31,966 nucleotides of DNA, taken from assembly GCA_034189695.1 (NCBI GenBank), contig JAXHUA010000061.1, positions 1 through 31,966 of the forward strand, written 5' to 3'. Below are positions 23,509 through 31,470 of the stretch, piece by piece. The notes below the pieces were generated by a model, which was given only the letters and a program-made list of their open reading frames with translations, was not told where the DNA came from and did not search any database. A program made the position numbers and the translations under genes. Every line of letters starts with the position of its first letter. Within the stretch, counting starts at the first letter, position 1. The DNA comes from JAXHUA01 sp034189695 (GTDB lineage: Bacteria; Chloroflexota; Dehalococcoidia; E44-bin15).

Positions 23509-24978
23509 TCACCGAGCGGCATCTATGACAGCCCCTTGAGGCTTCTGCTCACCTGACTCGCCCGCCATAAGGGAGTGACGCACAGGCTCGAACCTCCCCT
23601 GGAAGAACCGCAGGTGCTCGGGTTCGAGCATCATTCTCAGACCGCAGATCGTGTCCCGCTTCTCGTACAGTCGAATCACCGCACCGGCCACCACGTCCAT
23701 GTCGGTGTTGGTGTAGACCCGGCGCGGAATGGTCAGCCTTACAAGCTCGAGCTTCGGCATCCTTTCCCGGCCCGTCTTCGGGTCGCGCCCGGCCGACACG
23801 GTGCCCCTCTCCATCCCACGGATTCCAGACTCAAGGTAGAGCGCAGCGGCCAGCGCCTGCGCGGGATACTCATGCTGAGGGACGTGAGGCAGGAACCTCT
23901 TGGCATCGAGGAACACAGCATGGCCGCCGACCGGAACCACGATCGGGATGCCAGCCTCATGAAGCCTGTACCCCAGGTACTCGACCTGGCCCACCCTGGC
24001 AGCTATGTGGTCATCGTCGACCATCTCACGGATGCCCCGTGCCATTGCCTCCATGTCGCGGCCGGCAAGTCCTCCGTATGTGTGCAGGCCCTCGAACACC
24101 ACCACCTGGCCCTTGGCCTCGACGAACAGCTCCTCGTCGTTGCAGGCCAGGAACCCCCCGATGTTGACCAGGACATCTTTCTTGGCCGAGACCGTCGCTC
24201 CGTCGGTGTGGGAGCAGATCTCCTTGACAATCTGCACCACCGGCTTCTCCCGGTACCCTTCCTCCCGCTGCTGTATGAAGTAGGCGTTCTCCACAACCCT
24301 CGTCCCATCCAGCATCAGAGGTATGCGGTGCTCGTCGCACAGCGCCCGCACCGCCCTGAGGTTCTCCATGGAGAACGGCTGGCCTCCCGCCATGTTCACG
24401 TTCGCCTCCATCGAAACGTAGGGGATTCTCTCGCGGCCAACATCAGCTACCAGCTTCGCCAGCCTGGCCACGTCGATGTTGCCTTTGAACTGGTGCCAGC
24501 TCTCCGGCTCATGTGCTTCGTCGATGCTCACGTCAACCCAGATACCCTTCGCCAGCTCCTGGTGCAGACGTCTGGTGGTGAAGTACATGTTATTGGGAAC
24601 GTAGTCCCCCTCCTCAATGAGGATGCGCGACATTATGTGCTCGGCCGCCCGGCCCTGGTGCATGGGGACGACGTACTTGTAGCCGTAGACCTCCTGGACC
24701 GCTTCCTCCAGATGATAGAAGTTCTTGCTCCCGGCGTAGGCCTCGTCTCCCAGCATCATCGCCGCCCATTGCCTGTCCGACATCGCCGACGTCCCGCTGT
24801 CAGTCAAGAGGTCGATGTAGACCTCATCCTCCTTCAACAGGAAGGTGTTGAAGCCGGCGTCGCTGATCGCTTCCCCCCGGCGCGTCCAGCTCTTGGCGAT
24901 CTCCATCTGTTCCTTGGTCAGCAGTTCCACCACCTTCACCCTGTAGGGCGCCGGTGCCGGTGTGAATGCCCTTCTCAT
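23509..24978 (-). CDS. tpl: Tyrosine phenol-lyase
   Basis: This PLP enzyme splits tyrosine into phenol, pyruvate and ammonia. At 489 residues it fits the beta-eliminating lyase family. The PLP-lysine is K267 in SAKKDVLVNIGG. Tyrosine phenol-lyase is favoured over tryptophanase by YFTTRRLHQE (Thr where tryptophanase has Asp), GLAGRDMEAMA and SGIRGMERG, whose R391 corresponds to the Arg that binds the tyrosine ring hydroxyl side. The family motif RLTIPRRVYT is also present. The ATG at 24978 lies six bases after GGAGG; the frame opens at 25005. It is divergent from an Lrp/AsnC regulator, which may control it. It probably serves tyrosine catabolism. Confidence 0.88.
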   Translation of the reverse strand: MRRAFTPAPAPYRVKVVELLTKEQMEIAKSWTRRGEAISDAGFNTFLLKEDEVYIDLLTDSGTSAMSDRQWAAMMLGDEAYAGSKNFYHLEEAVQEVYGYKYVVPMHQGRAAEHIMSRILIEEGDYVPNNMYFTTRRLHQELAKGIWVDVSIDEAHEPESWHQFKGNIDVARLAKLVADVGRERIPYVSMEANVNMAGGQPFSMENLRAVRALCDEHRIPLMLDGTRVVENAYFIQQREEGYREKPVVQIVKEICSHTDGATVSAKKDVLVNIGGFLACNDEELFVEAKGQVVVFEGLHTYGGLAGRDMEAMARGIREMVDDDHIAARVGQVEYLGYRLHEAGIPIVVPVGGHAVFLDAKRFLPHVPQHEYPAQALAAALYLESGIRGMERGTVSAGRDPKTGRERMPKLELVRLTIPRRVYTNTDMDVVAGAVIRLYEKRDTICGLRMMLEPEHLRFFQGRFEPVRHSLMAGESGEQKPQGAVIDAAR

Positions 24979-25037
24979 GTCCTTCCTCCGTGGGTCGCGA
25001 CGCACAAGCTGGCGCCGTCATGTGCGGCCACGCAAAC

Positions 25038-25066
25038 ACCTTACGGAGCCGTCGTTGCAGTGTCAA
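25038..25066 (-). promoter_or_regulatory. tpl promoter candidate
   Basis: On the minus strand a perfect TTGACA (25061-25066) is followed after 17 bases by TAAGGT (25038-25043), a poor -10. A weak -10 with a perfect -35 would suit an activated promoter. The leader would be about 50 bases. Confidence 0.45.
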
Positions 25067-25308
25067 AGGCGGCGGTGCGCTCGAAAACGCCACGTCCTCG
25101 CCGGTCCGCGTTCCTTATTGATTCCGGAGCGTCCAGTCGTGCACGAATACGCCCCGCTCCCGGCGCTCTCTTCGGAAAACGGCGACCCGTCACAGCCCGG
25201 CCGTTTCTCCCGCAGTGCCATGGCTGGGCAGGAATGCTCGGGCACGTCATTGCGCTGCCCCAGCCAGCATCCGTCCGCAGGCCACGTGAAGGGCCCCCTG
25301 CCACTTCC

Positions 25309-25337
25309 GTGACACCCGCAGCACGCGCTGCCATACT
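25309..25337 (+). promoter_or_regulatory. Promoter of the Lrp/AsnC gene, probably leaderless
   Basis: GTGACA (25309-25314), a 17-base spacer and CATACT (25332-25337). The start of transcription would fall on the GTG start codon at 25344, and no Shine-Dalgarno is visible. Confidence 0.5.
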
Positions 25338-25343
25338 TGGGCC

Positions 25344-25796
25344 GTGATCGACGACCTCGACAGGCGCCTTGTCGCAGAGCTTGCCCGAGACGCACGACTA
25401 ACCAGCGCAGAGCTGTCGCGCCGGCTGGGTGTGAGCGACACCACCGTACGCCGGCGCATTCGCCGTCTTCAGCGCGACGGCACTATCACCAGCACGGTTG
25501 TGCCTGACGCCGCCAAGCTGGGCTACTCCCTGGTGGCACTCATAGCCCTTCAGGTCGAACTCGGCAGCATAGACGAGATTGCCCAGTCGCTTGTCGCTTA
25601 CCCCAACATACGCTACGTCGCCGACTGCACCGGGACCCACGACATGCTCATCGGCGCGTGGTTTCGCTCCCCTCACGAACTGAGCCGGTTTGTCAAAGAC
25701 CATCTGGCGCGGATGCCAGGTATCAGAAGGAGTGAGACCTTCCTCGTACTTGACGTCAAGAAGAACGAAACAGGCTGGCTACAGAAGCTTCACTAG
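25344..25796 (+). CDS. Lrp/AsnC-family transcriptional regulator
   Basis: This 150-residue protein starts MIDDLDRRLVAELARDARLTS and has a winged helix-turn-helix (ELSRRLGVSDTTVRRRIRRLQ, about residues 23-44) followed by a RAM/ACT-like ligand domain (about 65-145). Such proteins usually sense amino acids and bind as oligomers. Its divergent position next to tpl suggests tyrosine or another amino acid as effector and tpl as target; this is inference. The start is GTG 25344. Given the promoter position, the mRNA is probably leaderless. Confidence 0.92.
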   Translation: MIDDLDRRLVAELARDARLTSAELSRRLGVSDTTVRRRIRRLQRDGTITSTVVPDAAKLGYSLVALIALQVELGSIDEIAQSLVAYPNIRYVADCTGTHDMLIGAWFRSPHELSRFVKDHLARMPGIRRSETFLVLDVKKNETGWLQKLH

Positions 25797-25802
25797 GCGG
25801 GC

Positions 25803-25911
25803 TGGCGCCTCCACCCGGCGCCATACAGGCAATCCGTAGATGTAGTGACGTTCCCCGCGGCCTCCGGCCCATCGCCGCCTGCCGGGCACATGCCGCCCTG
25901 GCGTGGAGGCC
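25803..25911. terminator. Hairpins between convergent regulator genes
   Basis: TGGCGCC (25803-25809) pairs with GGCGCCA (25817-25823) across a seven-base loop just after the Lrp/AsnC stop. A second dyad, GGCCTCC (25859-25865) with GGAGGCC (25905-25911), lies just before the stop of the opposing response regulator gene. Neither has a T-run. They may terminate transcription from each side. Confidence 0.4.
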
Positions 25912-25914
25912 AGG

Positions 25915-26619
25915 TCAGGCGTGGGCGTTCTCGAAGTAGTAGCCCACTCCGGGCTCGCTCATGACGTAGCGGGGTTGAGACGGGTCCGGCTCGATCTTCT
26001 TGCGCAGATGCCAGACGTAGATGCGCACGTAGTCCAGGTCATCCACGTAGCCCCAACCCCACACCTTCTCCAGCAACTGCCTGTGCGTAAGGACACGCCC
26101 GGCGTTCTCCAGCAGCACGGCGCACAGCCGAAACTCCGTCGGCGTCAGCTTCACCCGCTCGCCCTCGACCATGACCATGCGCCGCCCGACATCGACGCTC
26201 AGGTACTCGTCGGCATAGGCAGTGTCTCTCTTCCTCTCATGTGATGGCGAGAGCTCGGCGCGCCGCAGCACGGCCCGCACCCTGGCCAGCAGTTCCCTGT
26301 TGCCGACCGGTTTGATCAGGTATTCGTCAGCGCCGTGATTGAGGCCACGCGCGATGTCCTCCTCGGTCTTCTCATAGCCCGTCAACATGATGATCGGGGC
26401 ATCGGAGACCTCCCGAATCCGCCTGCACGTCTCCCAGCCGTCCATCCTGGGCATCAGAATGTCGAGCAGCACTAGGTCCGGCTTGTGAGCGAACAGCAGG
26501 CGCAGCGCCTCCTGGCCGTCAACCGCGGTCAGCACCTCGTAACCCTCGTGACTGAGCACCTTGCTCACGAGCCTGACGAAGTCGGGAGCATCATCCACGA
26601 CGAGTATTGTCTTCGCCAC
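25915..26619 (-). CDS. OmpR/PhoB-family response regulator
   Basis: This 234-residue protein has a receiver domain (residues 3-115) with the acidic pair DD (9-10), the phosphorylation site D53 in LVLLDILMP, T in MLTGY and K in IKPVG, followed by a winged-helix DNA-binding domain (about 135-232, LTPTEFRLCAVLLENAGRVL, GYYFE at the end). The GTG at 26619 is chosen: it lies five bases after GGAG and matches the family N-terminus, although the frame is open to 26739. It overlaps the upstream receiver gene by 29 bases and is probably co-expressed with it and the kinase. Confidence 0.93.
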   Translation of the reverse strand: MAKTILVVDDAPDFVRLVSKVLSHEGYEVLTAVDGQEALRLLFAHKPDLVLLDILMPRMDGWETCRRIREVSDAPIIMLTGYEKTEEDIARGLNHGADEYLIKPVGNRELLARVRAVLRRAELSPSHERKRDTAYADEYLSVDVGRRMVMVEGERVKLTPTEFRLCAVLLENAGRVLTHRQLLEKVWGWGYVDDLDYVRIYVWHLRKKIEPDPSQPRYVMSEPGVGYYFENAHA

Positions 26620-27022
26620 TATCACTCCACACGGCCGTTGCCTCTTCCGTGCGCCCCAGGCGCAGCATCTCGGCAACCACCTGTACCAGGCGACGGGTGT
26701 CGATCGGCTTGGGAAGGTAGACATTCCACCCGGCTCCAAGCACCTTCGCCTCGTCGCCCTTCATCGCATGGGCAGTCACCGCGACAACAGGCACGCTCTT
26801 CAACCCTGGCATCTGCCGCAGCCTCCTCGTTGCCTCAAGCCCGTCAACCCTGGGAAGCTGCACGTCCATGATGACCAGGTCGGGCTTCTCCCGCGCAGCC
26901 ACCTCCAGCGCTTCCTCCCCATCCGTTGCCTGAAGCAGGCCGTAGCCGTGTGGTCTGAGCGTCATAATCGCCAGCCTCATGCTCTGGGGATTGTCCTCCA
27001 CAATGAGTATCCTCTCGACCAT
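26591..27022 (-). CDS. CheY-like single-domain response regulator
   Basis: This 143-residue protein is one receiver domain with no output domain: ED (9-10), D53 in LVIMDVQLP, TAHAM for the switch Thr, and K in LPKPID. A short charged tail follows (SGEDNTRRG). The sequence pattern is like receivers of DivK/hybrid-kinase type. It lies five bases after the histidine kinase gene and overlaps the OmpR-type regulator gene, so kinase, receiver and transcription factor probably form one phosphotransfer unit. Confidence 0.92.
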   Translation of the reverse strand: MVERILIVEDNPQSMRLAIMTLRPHGYGLLQATDGEEALEVAAREKPDLVIMDVQLPRVDGLEATRRLRQMPGLKSVPVVAVTAHAMKGDEAKVLGAGWNVYLPKPIDTRRLVQVVAEMLRLGRTEEATAVWSDSGEDNTRRG

Positions 27023-27027
27023 CTTTC

Positions 27028-28296
27028 CTACCCTCGAGCGCCCGCTGAGTGCGACTGGCCACGCAGCGGCAGCGTGAACCGGAACGTGCTCCCATGCCCG
27101 GGCGTGCTTTCGACCCAGACGTGCCCTCCCATCATATCCACCATTTGCCTGCTGAGCGCGAGACCGAGCCCGGTGCCCTCCCTCCCACCATTGCTGAACC
27201 CGTATCCCTGGACAAAGGGCTCGAAGATGTGCGCCTGGTCCTCCTCGCCAATCCCCACGCCGCTATCGACCACGGAGACCAGACACATGCCCTGCCTCCG
27301 GCCGGCCTCGACGCTCACCTCGCCGCCCGGCGGGGTGAACTTGATCGCGTTGCTCAGCAGGTTCAGAAGCACCTGCCTGAACCGCCTCTCGTCGGCGCGA
27401 ACAGGTGGCAACCCTTCCTCAATACGAACGAACAGCCTGTGCTGCCTCTCCCGCAGCATCGGCCTGACGCTCTGGATCACGCTGGCAACAAGAGCTGGCA
27501 CGGCCACGTCTTCCTGCCTGAACTCCATCCGCCCCGCCTCTACCTTGGACAGGTCAAGCACATCGTTTATGAGGCCAAGCAGGTGCCGACCACTGTCACA
27601 GATGTCAGCCAGACACTGCCTCTGCTCTTCGTTGACGCCGCCAGGCACCCCGTCCAGCATCAGTTCAGAGAAACCGATGATGGCATTCAGTGGCGTCCGG
27701 AGTTCGTGAGACATCCTGGCCAGGAACTCAGACTTGTGCCTGCTGGCATCCTCCAGTTCCGCCGTCTTCTTCCTCAGTTCCTCACGTTGGGCCAGCAGTT
27801 CCTGCCTCTGTAGCTGAAGCTCCTCGTTCTGGGCATCCAGTTGCCGGTTCTTGTCCCGAAGCATTCGTTCAGCTTCCCTGCGCTGCGTGATGTCGATGAA
27901 CGAGCCGACCATGTGAACAGGTCTGCCCTCGTCACTGGTGATCATGCTGGCTGAAAGCTGGACATGAATCGCTGCGCCGTCTTTCCGTTTTGCCGGCAGC
28001 TCCCCGGCCCAACTTCCCCGCTCGTGCAGGGCGCTCACCACGAATGCCGCCTCCTCCTCGCTCTGCCAGAACTCTGCGAAAGACCTGTCCAGAACCTCCG
28101 CCTCACTGTCGTATCCCCACATCTTCAGAAAAGAGCTGTTCACATAGGTCAGTCTGCCATCCAGCCCGGCCATGGCCACACCGTTTATCATTGACGCCAC
28201 GGCAACATCTTTGACGCGCCTGCCTCCCCCAGTTCGTCTGCGGTCAGCGGCCACGCCAGGGGAACGCTCTCCCATTCTATCGGTTCTGTCAGACAT
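27028..28296 (-). CDS. PAS-domain sensor histidine kinase, cytosolic
   Basis: The 422-residue protein has no membrane segment. It contains a PAS domain (about residues 32-140, with YVNSSFLKMWGY and FIDITQRREAER), a long coiled coil rich in Glu, Gln and Leu (about 141-190), a HisKA dimerisation domain with H197 in MSHELRTPLNAIIGFSE, and an ATPase domain with NLLSNAIKFTP (N-box), DSGVGI (G1) and GTGLGLALSRQMV (G2). It should sense an internal signal. ATG 28296 is chosen; GTG 28308 is an alternative, and neither has a strong ribosome site. It is the first gene of the three-gene two-component operon. Confidence 0.92.
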   Translation of the reverse strand: MSDRTDRMGERSPGVAADRRRTGGGRRVKDVAVASMINGVAMAGLDGRLTYVNSSFLKMWGYDSEAEVLDRSFAEFWQSEEEAAFVVSALHERGSWAGELPAKRKDGAAIHVQLSASMITSDEGRPVHMVGSFIDITQRREAERMLRDKNRQLDAQNEELQLQRQELLAQREELRKKTAELEDASRHKSEFLARMSHELRTPLNAIIGFSELMLDGVPGGVNEEQRQCLADICDSGRHLLGLINDVLDLSKVEAGRMEFRQEDVAVPALVASVIQSVRPMLRERQHRLFVRIEEGLPPVRADERRFRQVLLNLLSNAIKFTPPGGEVSVEAGRRQGMCLVSVVDSGVGIGEEDQAHIFEPFVQGYGFSNGGREGTGLGLALSRQMVDMMGGHVWVESTPGHGSTFRFTLPLRGQSHSAGARG

Positions 28297-28546
28297 CGCT
28301 TTCAACACTGTCCGCGGGTCACGTGCCCGTCGGGAGGCAACGTGCTGCTCGACTCTTCCTGCAATCGGGAACCACCTCAGTCCTCCGAAGCCGCATGCAG
28401 CTCCATCTCAACTGGCGTCCTCCACTGAGGCGCCACCCCGGCCCGATGGCCACAGCGATATTCAGAAGTCCCCCTCCTTTAACAGCCTCTTAACCACGGT
28501 TTTATGGCCAATTAATCCGCACGCCATACCATGAGAGTGAGAGGCG

Positions 28547-28891
28547 ATGAAGCAGAGAGGAGACAGCAGTACGGTGGATGGCGGGGTTCCCTGGAAGACG
28601 CTTGGACATACACTCGTGGCCGGCGTTCTCTGCGGGACCATTGCAGTCCTCGTAGATATGGACCACCTCCTGTGGTACCTGTTTCAGGGCGCCTTTCCTT
28701 TCGGGCGGTTCCTGCACGCACCACTCCTGTACGCAGCGTGTGCTGTCCTAGCTGTCTACCTCGTCTCCTTCGCCGGGTTGTTCATCAGGGCCCGATGGAC
28801 TCCGCGTCCGAGAAAGGTACGCGCCTCAGCCAGCGGAAGCCAGATGGGGAACCACGAGCGTGTATATGGCCACCCCGTTGTGGCTCGCTGA
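28547..28891 (+). CDS. Hypothetical small membrane protein with DMDHLL motif
   Basis: This 114-residue protein has two hydrophobic segments (about residues 20-36 and 58-83). Between them is LVDMDHLLWYLFQG. A D.DH motif near a membrane helix is reminiscent of YdjM/DUF457-type membrane hydrolases, but the protein is far shorter, so this is only a hint. The C-terminus is basic and polar. GAGAGG lies just before ATG 28547. It is divergent from the PAS kinase and convergent with another small membrane-protein gene. Confidence 0.55.
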   Translation: MKQRGDSSTVDGGVPWKTLGHTLVAGVLCGTIAVLVDMDHLLWYLFQGAFPFGRFLHAPLLYAACAVLAVYLVSFAGLFIRARWTPRPRKVRASASGSQMGNHERVYGHPVVAR

Positions 28892-28949
28892 CCCAGACCT
28901 GCCTGTCTCGACCCATCGGACACTCCCCATTGCCGGCATTGTCCCTGCC

Positions 28950-29180
28950 CTAGAACAGCCCTATCCAGTAGTCCTCGATAACGTGCGTTATCACGGCCAT
29001 GCATGCAGCCGGCACCAGACACACCAGGAAGGTGGCTCCGGTGCTCATATTCAAACGTTTCTTCATTCCGGAGACGTGCACCATCGTCAGCGCGAACAGA
29101 AACACCGCTGCCCCGACAAGGAAACCGAACAGCCAGTGCATCACTTCACACACGACGGCATGCTCGATTTCCCAGGGCAT
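28950..29180 (-). CDS. Hypothetical small membrane protein (76 aa)
   Basis: This 76-residue protein has two predicted membrane helices (about residues 14-36 and 47-66), with a short basic loop (GMKKRLN) between them. The C-terminus reads HVIEDYWIGLF. The ATG at 29180 follows GAGGGG at good spacing, which supports translation. It has no recognised family. The two flanking genes also encode small membrane proteins, one convergent and one on the same strand, but no functional link can be shown. Confidence 0.5.
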   Translation of the reverse strand: MPWEIEHAVVCEVMHWLFGFLVGAAVFLFALTMVHVSGMKKRLNMSTGATFLVCLVPAACMAVITHVIEDYWIGLF

Positions 29181-29296
29181 GTCAGTCCCCTCGATTCAAC
29201 GCACTGAAGCTGGGCGGACCCACCGTACCACGCACGCCGCTGCGGCATACCTGTTCGTCGGGTCAGTACAGCGAGCCAGCATGACTGCCTTCTCCT

Positions 29297-29764
29297 TCAT
29301 ACACGCCGCCCTGCTCTTGTAACGCGTCCGTTGGCTTTCGCCGTAATCTTCGCCGTCCGCCCAACCAGCGCCAGCGTCCCGCCCCCCATGAGCGCGAACA
29401 GGCCCGCAACGAAATAAAGCACTAGGGCAAACACGATGACCGATTCATAGCCGTGCAGTGATAGAGGGCTATCGCCGATGAGCCGCAGCATGTCGTGTAC
29501 CGAGACCAGGCCCACGACCACCAGCGCACCGCTGGCCAGCCACAACAGAATCCCGGCCTCGGTGGGTCTCCGTCGACCCAAGGCACCGCCGATGATTCCC
29601 ATTAGTCCAATGGGTATCAGCATAACCAGCCATACCGGGGCACCCACCAGCGCAACGCTGCTCCAGGTGTCACCCGCCGGGACGCCAAGGACGGCTGCGA
29701 CCAGGCCTGCCATGAGATAGGCCACCCCTCCCAGTACTCCGATAACCATTGCTGCTGTCAGCAT
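29297..29764 (-). CDS. Hypothetical four-helix membrane protein
   Basis: This 155-residue protein has about four hydrophobic segments (near residues 3-27, 39-63, 72-90 and 107-132) and a basic C-terminal tail (AKITAKANGRVTRAGRRV). Gly-rich motifs such as GLMGIIGGALGRRRP are seen. It looks like the DUF4064-type small membrane proteins in layout, but I do not recognise it firmly. AGAGGTG lies just before ATG 29764. Its function is unknown. Confidence 0.55.
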   Translation of the reverse strand: MLTAAMVIGVLGGVAYLMAGLVAAVLGVPAGDTWSSVALVGAPVWLVMLIPIGLMGIIGGALGRRRPTEAGILLWLASGALVVVGLVSVHDMLRLIGDSPLSLHGYESVIVFALVLYFVAGLFALMGGGTLALVGRTAKITAKANGRVTRAGRRV

Positions 29765-30006
29765 GTTTCACCTCTGCCCAGCGCTGTCTGCAATCACAAC
29801 GCCCGCAGACCATTGCGCACGAATACAGGCTATATGGCACACCAGGACCGCACAATCGGGAGGCACCTGACTTCAGGCCTCCAAATACCTGACTCGGGCA
29901 TGCGGAAGAGCGAAGCAGGCGGGTCGAGTGCGGGGATTCGAAGGGGTCGCCAGTCCAGGCGCTGTCAACGGGCGCGACCAACAGGGCATGGTGCGCCCTC
30001 TCAGCC

Positions 30007-30420
30007 CTACCGTGCGGCGGCTGTGACACCCAGGCCAGGGCTGATGTAGATGCGGTCCGCAGCCACTGCGCGGACTGCTTCGACGAGCTCCTCACCGGCG
30101 CAGTCCTTGAGGACATACCCCGATGCGCCAGCCTTCAGCGCTCCGATGACGAAACGTCTGTCGGCATGCATCGACAGTGCCAGAACCTTGATCGCCGTCC
30201 CGGCGGCAGCTATCTGTCGCGTGGCCTCGATCCCGTTCAGATGAGGCATAATCAGGTCCATTACCACCACATCCGGCCTCAGCCGGCGGGCCGCCGCGAC
30301 CGCTGCCCCACCGTCCTCCACCTCGCCAATCACCTCAATATCGGGCTGGCACTCAAGCAACTCGCGAAGCCTGTCGCGCACGAACCTGCAGTCGTCAGCA
30401 AGAACAACCCTCACGCTCAC
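30007..30420 (-). CDS. Receiver-only NarL-type response regulator
   Basis: A 137-residue protein made of a NarL-type receiver: ADD (8-10), D55 in VVVMDLIMP, the switch Ser in ALSMH, and K in YVLKDCA. It stops soon after YISPGLG, where a linker and LuxR-type DNA-binding domain would follow in this family. It shares long blocks with the receiver of the full-length regulator at 30796 (ALSMH.DRRFV, AGASGY.LKDCA, DLNG/HLNG.EATRQI), so it is probably a duplicate that lost its output domain. The GTG 30420 follows AAGGAA. It may compete for phosphoryl groups or bind a protein partner. Confidence 0.85.
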   Translation of the reverse strand: MSVRVVLADDCRFVRDRLRELLECQPDIEVIGEVEDGGAAVAAARRLRPDVVVMDLIMPHLNGIEATRQIAAAGTAIKVLALSMHADRRFVIGALKAGASGYVLKDCAGEELVEAVRAVAADRIYISPGLGVTAAAR

Positions 30421-30795
30421 ATCGGTTCCTTACGTGACAGAGCACGCCCTTCCGGCCTCCCATCCTTCCCGGCGCTAACCAGCCACGCCCCACCACTGGC
30501 CATGCGGACGTGTCGGCACAAAATACCATGCAGCACCATGTCTGTCAATACAAGGCTGCCTCTATTTTCAGGTTATCTTCTTGCACTCCTTGTATATGTC
30601 TTACAGTGTTACGGACTGTTAAAGTCACTTCCTATGCGCCACTGCCTTCTATGACGCCAATTCCTCTTGTCTCATGGAACGCTGCGATGCAGCTGCCAGG
30701 GATCTGGTCTGGCACCAACCGGGGGATGTTGAGCGAAGCAGCGGGCGCGTCCTGGCCACCCCCATCAGCGGCCACAGCGCGCTGGCGGGTCGGCC
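30421..30795. other. 375-base intergenic region with an AT-rich core
   Basis: Bases about 30515-30660 are clearly richer in A and T than the flanks. They contain a strong minus-strand promoter (30520-30548) and a small dyad, ACAGT-7-ACTGT (30603-30619). The rest shows no gene. Confidence 0.55.
30520..30548 (-). promoter_or_regulatory. Promoter of the receiver-only regulator gene
   Basis: On the minus strand a perfect TTGACA (30543-30548) is followed after 17 bases by TATTTT (30520-30525). The leader would be about 90 bases. The receiver-only gene thus has its own promoter, separate from the regulator-kinase pair upstream. Confidence 0.6.
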
Positions 30796-31449
30796 CTATT
30801 CTTCAAGCGAGGTGAGCCCCTCACGGACGGCGTACTTGGTCAGCTCAGCCACGCTGTGGATGTTGAGCTTGTTCATTACCTGCTGGCGGTGTGTCTCTAC
30901 CGTCTTCACGCTCACACCGAGAGCTGACGCCGTCTCCTTCGTCGTTTTGCCTTCGGAGATGAGTTGAAGCACCTCGCGCTCCCGGGCGCTGAGGGAGTTG
31001 AAGAGAGGCGAGTCATCGTCCACCCCCCGCCTGACATAGCCTTCGACCATGGTCCCGGCTATGCCTGAGCTGAGATAGACCTGGCCAGCCATCACCACGC
31101 GTATCGCCCTTATCAACTCGTCCAGCGCGCAGTCCTTCAGCAGGTAGCCCGAGGCGCCGGCGCCCAGCACGCCAGCAACGAAGCGCCTGTCCGAGTGCAT
31201 TGAAAGCGCCAGCACCTTGACTGCAAGGTCGTCGCCAACAATCTGTCGCGTCGCCTCGACGCCGTTGAGGTCGGGCATGCTCAGGTCCATGACGATGACG
31301 TCTGGCCTCTGCGTACGCGCCAGTTCCACCGCCTGACGCCCGTTGTCGGCCTCGGCCACCACCTCTATGTCCTGCTCCTTCTCTAACAGAGAACTGAGGC
31401 CCTGCCGCATGATGCGGTGGTCATCGGCGAGAACAACCCGTATGCTCAT
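30796..31449 (-). CDS. NarL/FixJ-family response regulator
   Basis: This 217-residue protein has an N-terminal receiver (ADDHR, D55 in VIVMDLSMP, K in YLLKDCA) and a C-terminal LuxR-type helix-turn-helix (about residues 150-210, LSAREREVLQLISEGKTTKE and VSVKTVETHRQQVMNKL). GGGAGG lies six bases before ATG 31449. It follows the sensor kinase gene by 21 bases and is its likely partner. The sensed signal is unknown. Confidence 0.95.
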   Translation of the reverse strand: MSIRVVLADDHRIMRQGLSSLLEKEQDIEVVAEADNGRQAVELARTQRPDVIVMDLSMPDLNGVEATRQIVGDDLAVKVLALSMHSDRRFVAGVLGAGASGYLLKDCALDELIRAIRVVMAGQVYLSSGIAGTMVEGYVRRGVDDDSPLFNSLSAREREVLQLISEGKTTKETASALGVSVKTVETHRQQVMNKLNIHSVAELTKYAVREGLTSLEE

Positions 31450-31470
31450 CTCATTCCTCCCAAACGTGCG

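Larger units (their letters stand above)
24979..25343. other. 365-base intergenic region between tpl and the Lrp/AsnC gene
   Basis: This non-coding stretch holds two divergent promoter candidates, one at each end (listed separately). The middle part, about 25070-25300, shows no convincing gene, tRNA or strong repeat. Confidence 0.6.

Noticed and set aside
29930..29965. A TTCGAAT-like T-loop sequence suggesting a tRNA
   Set aside because: The flanking bases do not pair into a T-stem, and no acceptor or anticodon arm can be drawn.
30538..30654. A 38-codon hydrophobic plus-strand frame
   Set aside because: It has no ribosome site, overlaps the minus-strand promoter of the receiver-only gene, and an AT-rich stretch readily yields hydrophobic codons.
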